A DNA stretch of 64,000 bases from Enterobacter chengduensis (GTDB lineage: Bacteria; Pseudomonadota; Gammaproteobacteria; Enterobacterales; Enterobacteriaceae), in assembly GCF_001984825.2 (NCBI RefSeq), contig NZ_CP043318.1:3286001-3350000 (forward strand), in the 5' to 3' direction. Both the position numbers and the translations under genes were made by a program. Shown here one piece after another: positions 62,821 through 64,000 of this stretch. The notes beneath the pieces are model-generated. The model searched no databases. It was not told the DNA's origin and was given only the letters and a program-made list of their open reading frames with translations. Every line of letters begins with the position of its first letter. Positions within the stretch are counted from its first letter, which is position 1.

Positions 62821-64000
62821 TTATTTACTGTCAGATTTATATTCGTACTCGTAATACCCGTAATCCTGGTACCCGGTCGCGCGGCGGAAGATGGAGTTCA
62901 GGATCACCCCTTTCACCTCAATCCCGTTCTGCTCGAAGCGGCTCAGGCTGGTTTCCACCTCTTTCAGGGTGTTCACCGCGTAACGCGCGACCATCAGCGT
63001 GGTGCCCGCATGGCGGCCCACGACGGCAGCGTCGGTCACGGCCAGAATTGGCGGCGTATCGATCAGCACCAGGTCATAGTTTTTGCTCGCCCACTCAATC
63101 AGCTGGGTGAAACGTTCGCTCATCAGCAGCTCGGACGGGTTAGGCGGCACCTGGCCGCGTGGGATCAGGTCAAATTTCGGCACCGTTGTCGGTTTCGCGC
63201 TCTGGCTGATGTCACCCTTGCCGAGCAGGATTTCCGACAGGCCGTTCACGTTGTTGGTGCCCAGCAGCTCGTGGGTATAGCCTTTACGCATATCGCAGTC
63301 GATCAGCAGCACGCGCTTGTTGGTCTGGCTGACCACCGCGGCCAGGTTGGCGCAGACGAAGGTTTTACCGATTGACGGGCTAACGCCGGTCAACATCAGG
63401 ACGTTATTTTTGGCCTGCATCATGGCGAAGTGCAGGCTGGTACGCAGGCTGCGGATCGCTTCGATGGCGAGGTCGGTCGGGTTACCCACCGCCAGAAGCT
63501 GGCTCTGCTTGTAACGCTTAACGCCCTTAATGGTTTTGACGCTGTCACGGGATTTTTGCCATTCAGACAGCGGAATGCTGGCATAAACGTTGATACCGCT
63601 CTCTTCCAGCACCTGCGGGCTTTCGATGCCGCGGTTGAACAGGGAACGCAGCAGCACGCCCACGATGGAGAGCATCAGGCCGAGAATAATGCTGCCGAGA
63701 ATAATTAGCGCTTTCTTCGGCTTCAGCACGCCGGGCTGGGTAATCGCCGGGTCGACGATGCGCACGTCACCGACGGTACTGGCTTCGGTGATTTTCAGCT
63801 CCTGCTGCTTGTTCAGCAGCTGCATATAAACCTGCTGTCCGGACTCCACGTCGCGGGTCAGACGCACGATCTCCTGCTGCGTTTTCGGCATCGCGGTCAC
63901 GCGGTCATTGAGCTTCGCCTTCTCCTCTTCCAGGGTACGGCGTTTCTCCAGCAGCGTGCGGTAGGCCGGGTGACGCTTGGTGTAGAGCTTGGAAATCTCG
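62821..64000 (-). CDS. wzc: Tyrosine-protein kinase Wzc (5' end outside window)
   Basis: C-terminal 392 residues of a BY-kinase that controls colanic acid polymerisation and export; the N-terminal part lies beyond 64000. Visible in order: the end of the periplasmic coiled coil (E/K-rich, 63800-64000), TM2 (ALIILGSIILGLMLSIVGVLL), Walker A GVSPSIGKT (about 63365-63395), Walker A' VLLIDCDMRKG (about 63290-63325), Walker B VLIDTPP and a C-terminal tyrosine cluster YQDYGYYEYEY (about 62833-62865). It would be dephosphorylated by Wzb, encoded upstream outside the window. An internal ATG near 63900 is not the start, since the frame stays open to the window edge. Confidence 0.95.
   Translation of the reverse strand, partial: EISKLYTKRHPAYRTLLEKRRTLEEEKAKLNDRVTAMPKTQQEIVRLTRDVESGQQVYMQLLNKQQELKITEASTVGDVRIVDPAITQPGVLKPKKALIILGSIILGLMLSIVGVLLRSLFNRGIESPQVLEESGINVYASIPLSEWQKSRDSVKTIKGVKRYKQSQLLAVGNPTDLAIEAIRSLRTSLHFAMMQAKNNVLMLTGVSPSIGKTFVCANLAAVVSQTNKRVLLIDCDMRKGYTHELLGTNNVNGLSEILLGKGDISQSAKPTTVPKFDLIPRGQVPPNPSELLMSERFTQLIEWASKNYDLVLIDTPPILAVTDAAVVGRHAGTTLMVARYAVNTLKEVETSLSRFEQNGIEVKGVILNSIFRRATGYQDYGYYEYEYKSDSK

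Overview
The window is chromosomal DNA of a member of the Enterobacteriaceae. Gene order and protein sequences follow Escherichia coli closely: shiA-amn, yeeO between two tRNA-Asn genes, tmaR-yeeA-sbmC-dacD-sbcB-plaP-yeeY-yeeZ, hisLGDCBHAFI, wzzB, ugd-gnd, the O-antigen locus, galF, then the colanic acid operon. GC-rich core genes and a UDP-glucuronate 4-epimerase between wzzB and ugd suggest Enterobacter or a close relative (Lelliottia, Leclercia, Klebsiella group). This is inference; no species marker was compared.

Layout. 1-4.8 kb: shikimate transporter, AMP nucleosidase and an M24 aminopeptidase P-type enzyme on the plus strand. 4.9-6.8 kb: two identical tRNA-Asn genes in opposite orientation flanking the MATE exporter yeeO. 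7.0-8.6 kb: accessory genes, namely an unrecognised 318-residue protein built of three similar units and a small gamma-glutamylcyclotransferase-fold protein. 8.6-17.2 kb: conserved yee-region genes, including sbmC under a near-consensus LexA box. 17.3-24.6 kb: the complete histidine operon with leader peptide and attenuator. 24.6-29.7 kb: wzzB, the UDP-GlcA epimerase, ugd and gnd.

29.8-42.7 kb is the serotype-determining O-antigen cluster on the minus strand, read from a JUMPstart/ops element near 42.65 kb towards gnd. In transcription order it holds a WbpK/WbpV-type reductase/epimerase, a WbpL/WecA-type initiating glycosyl-1-phosphate transferase, a NeuD/PglD-like acetyltransferase, a WbpM-type 4,6-dehydratase, rmlB-rmlD-rmlA-rmlC for dTDP-L-rhamnose, wzx, wzy, two paralogous rhamnosyltransferase-like GT2 enzymes, and a decayed GT4 glycosyltransferase remnant next to gnd. 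The distal part (wzx to the second GT2) is markedly AT-rich, which indicates horizontal origin. The set predicts a Wzx/Wzy-dependent O antigen begun by a 6-deoxy-HexNAc (QuiNAc or FucNAc type) instead of WecA-loaded GlcNAc, and extended with rhamnose.

42.9-64.0 kb: galF, then the colanic acid (M-antigen) operon read on the minus strand (in transcription order: wzc partial, wcaABCDEF, gmd, fcl, gmm, wcaI, manC, manB, wcaJ, wzxC, wcaKLM). The window ends inside wzc; wza, wzb and the RcsAB-controlled promoter lie beyond it. Two related GC-rich palindromic repeats interrupt this operon at wcaA/wzc and wcaJ/manB. No insertion sequence, CRISPR array or prophage was seen. The most noteworthy items are the non-WecA O-unit initiation module, the glycosyltransferase fossil at the gnd border, the three-repeat protein beside tRNA-Asn, and the palindromes inside the colanic acid operon.
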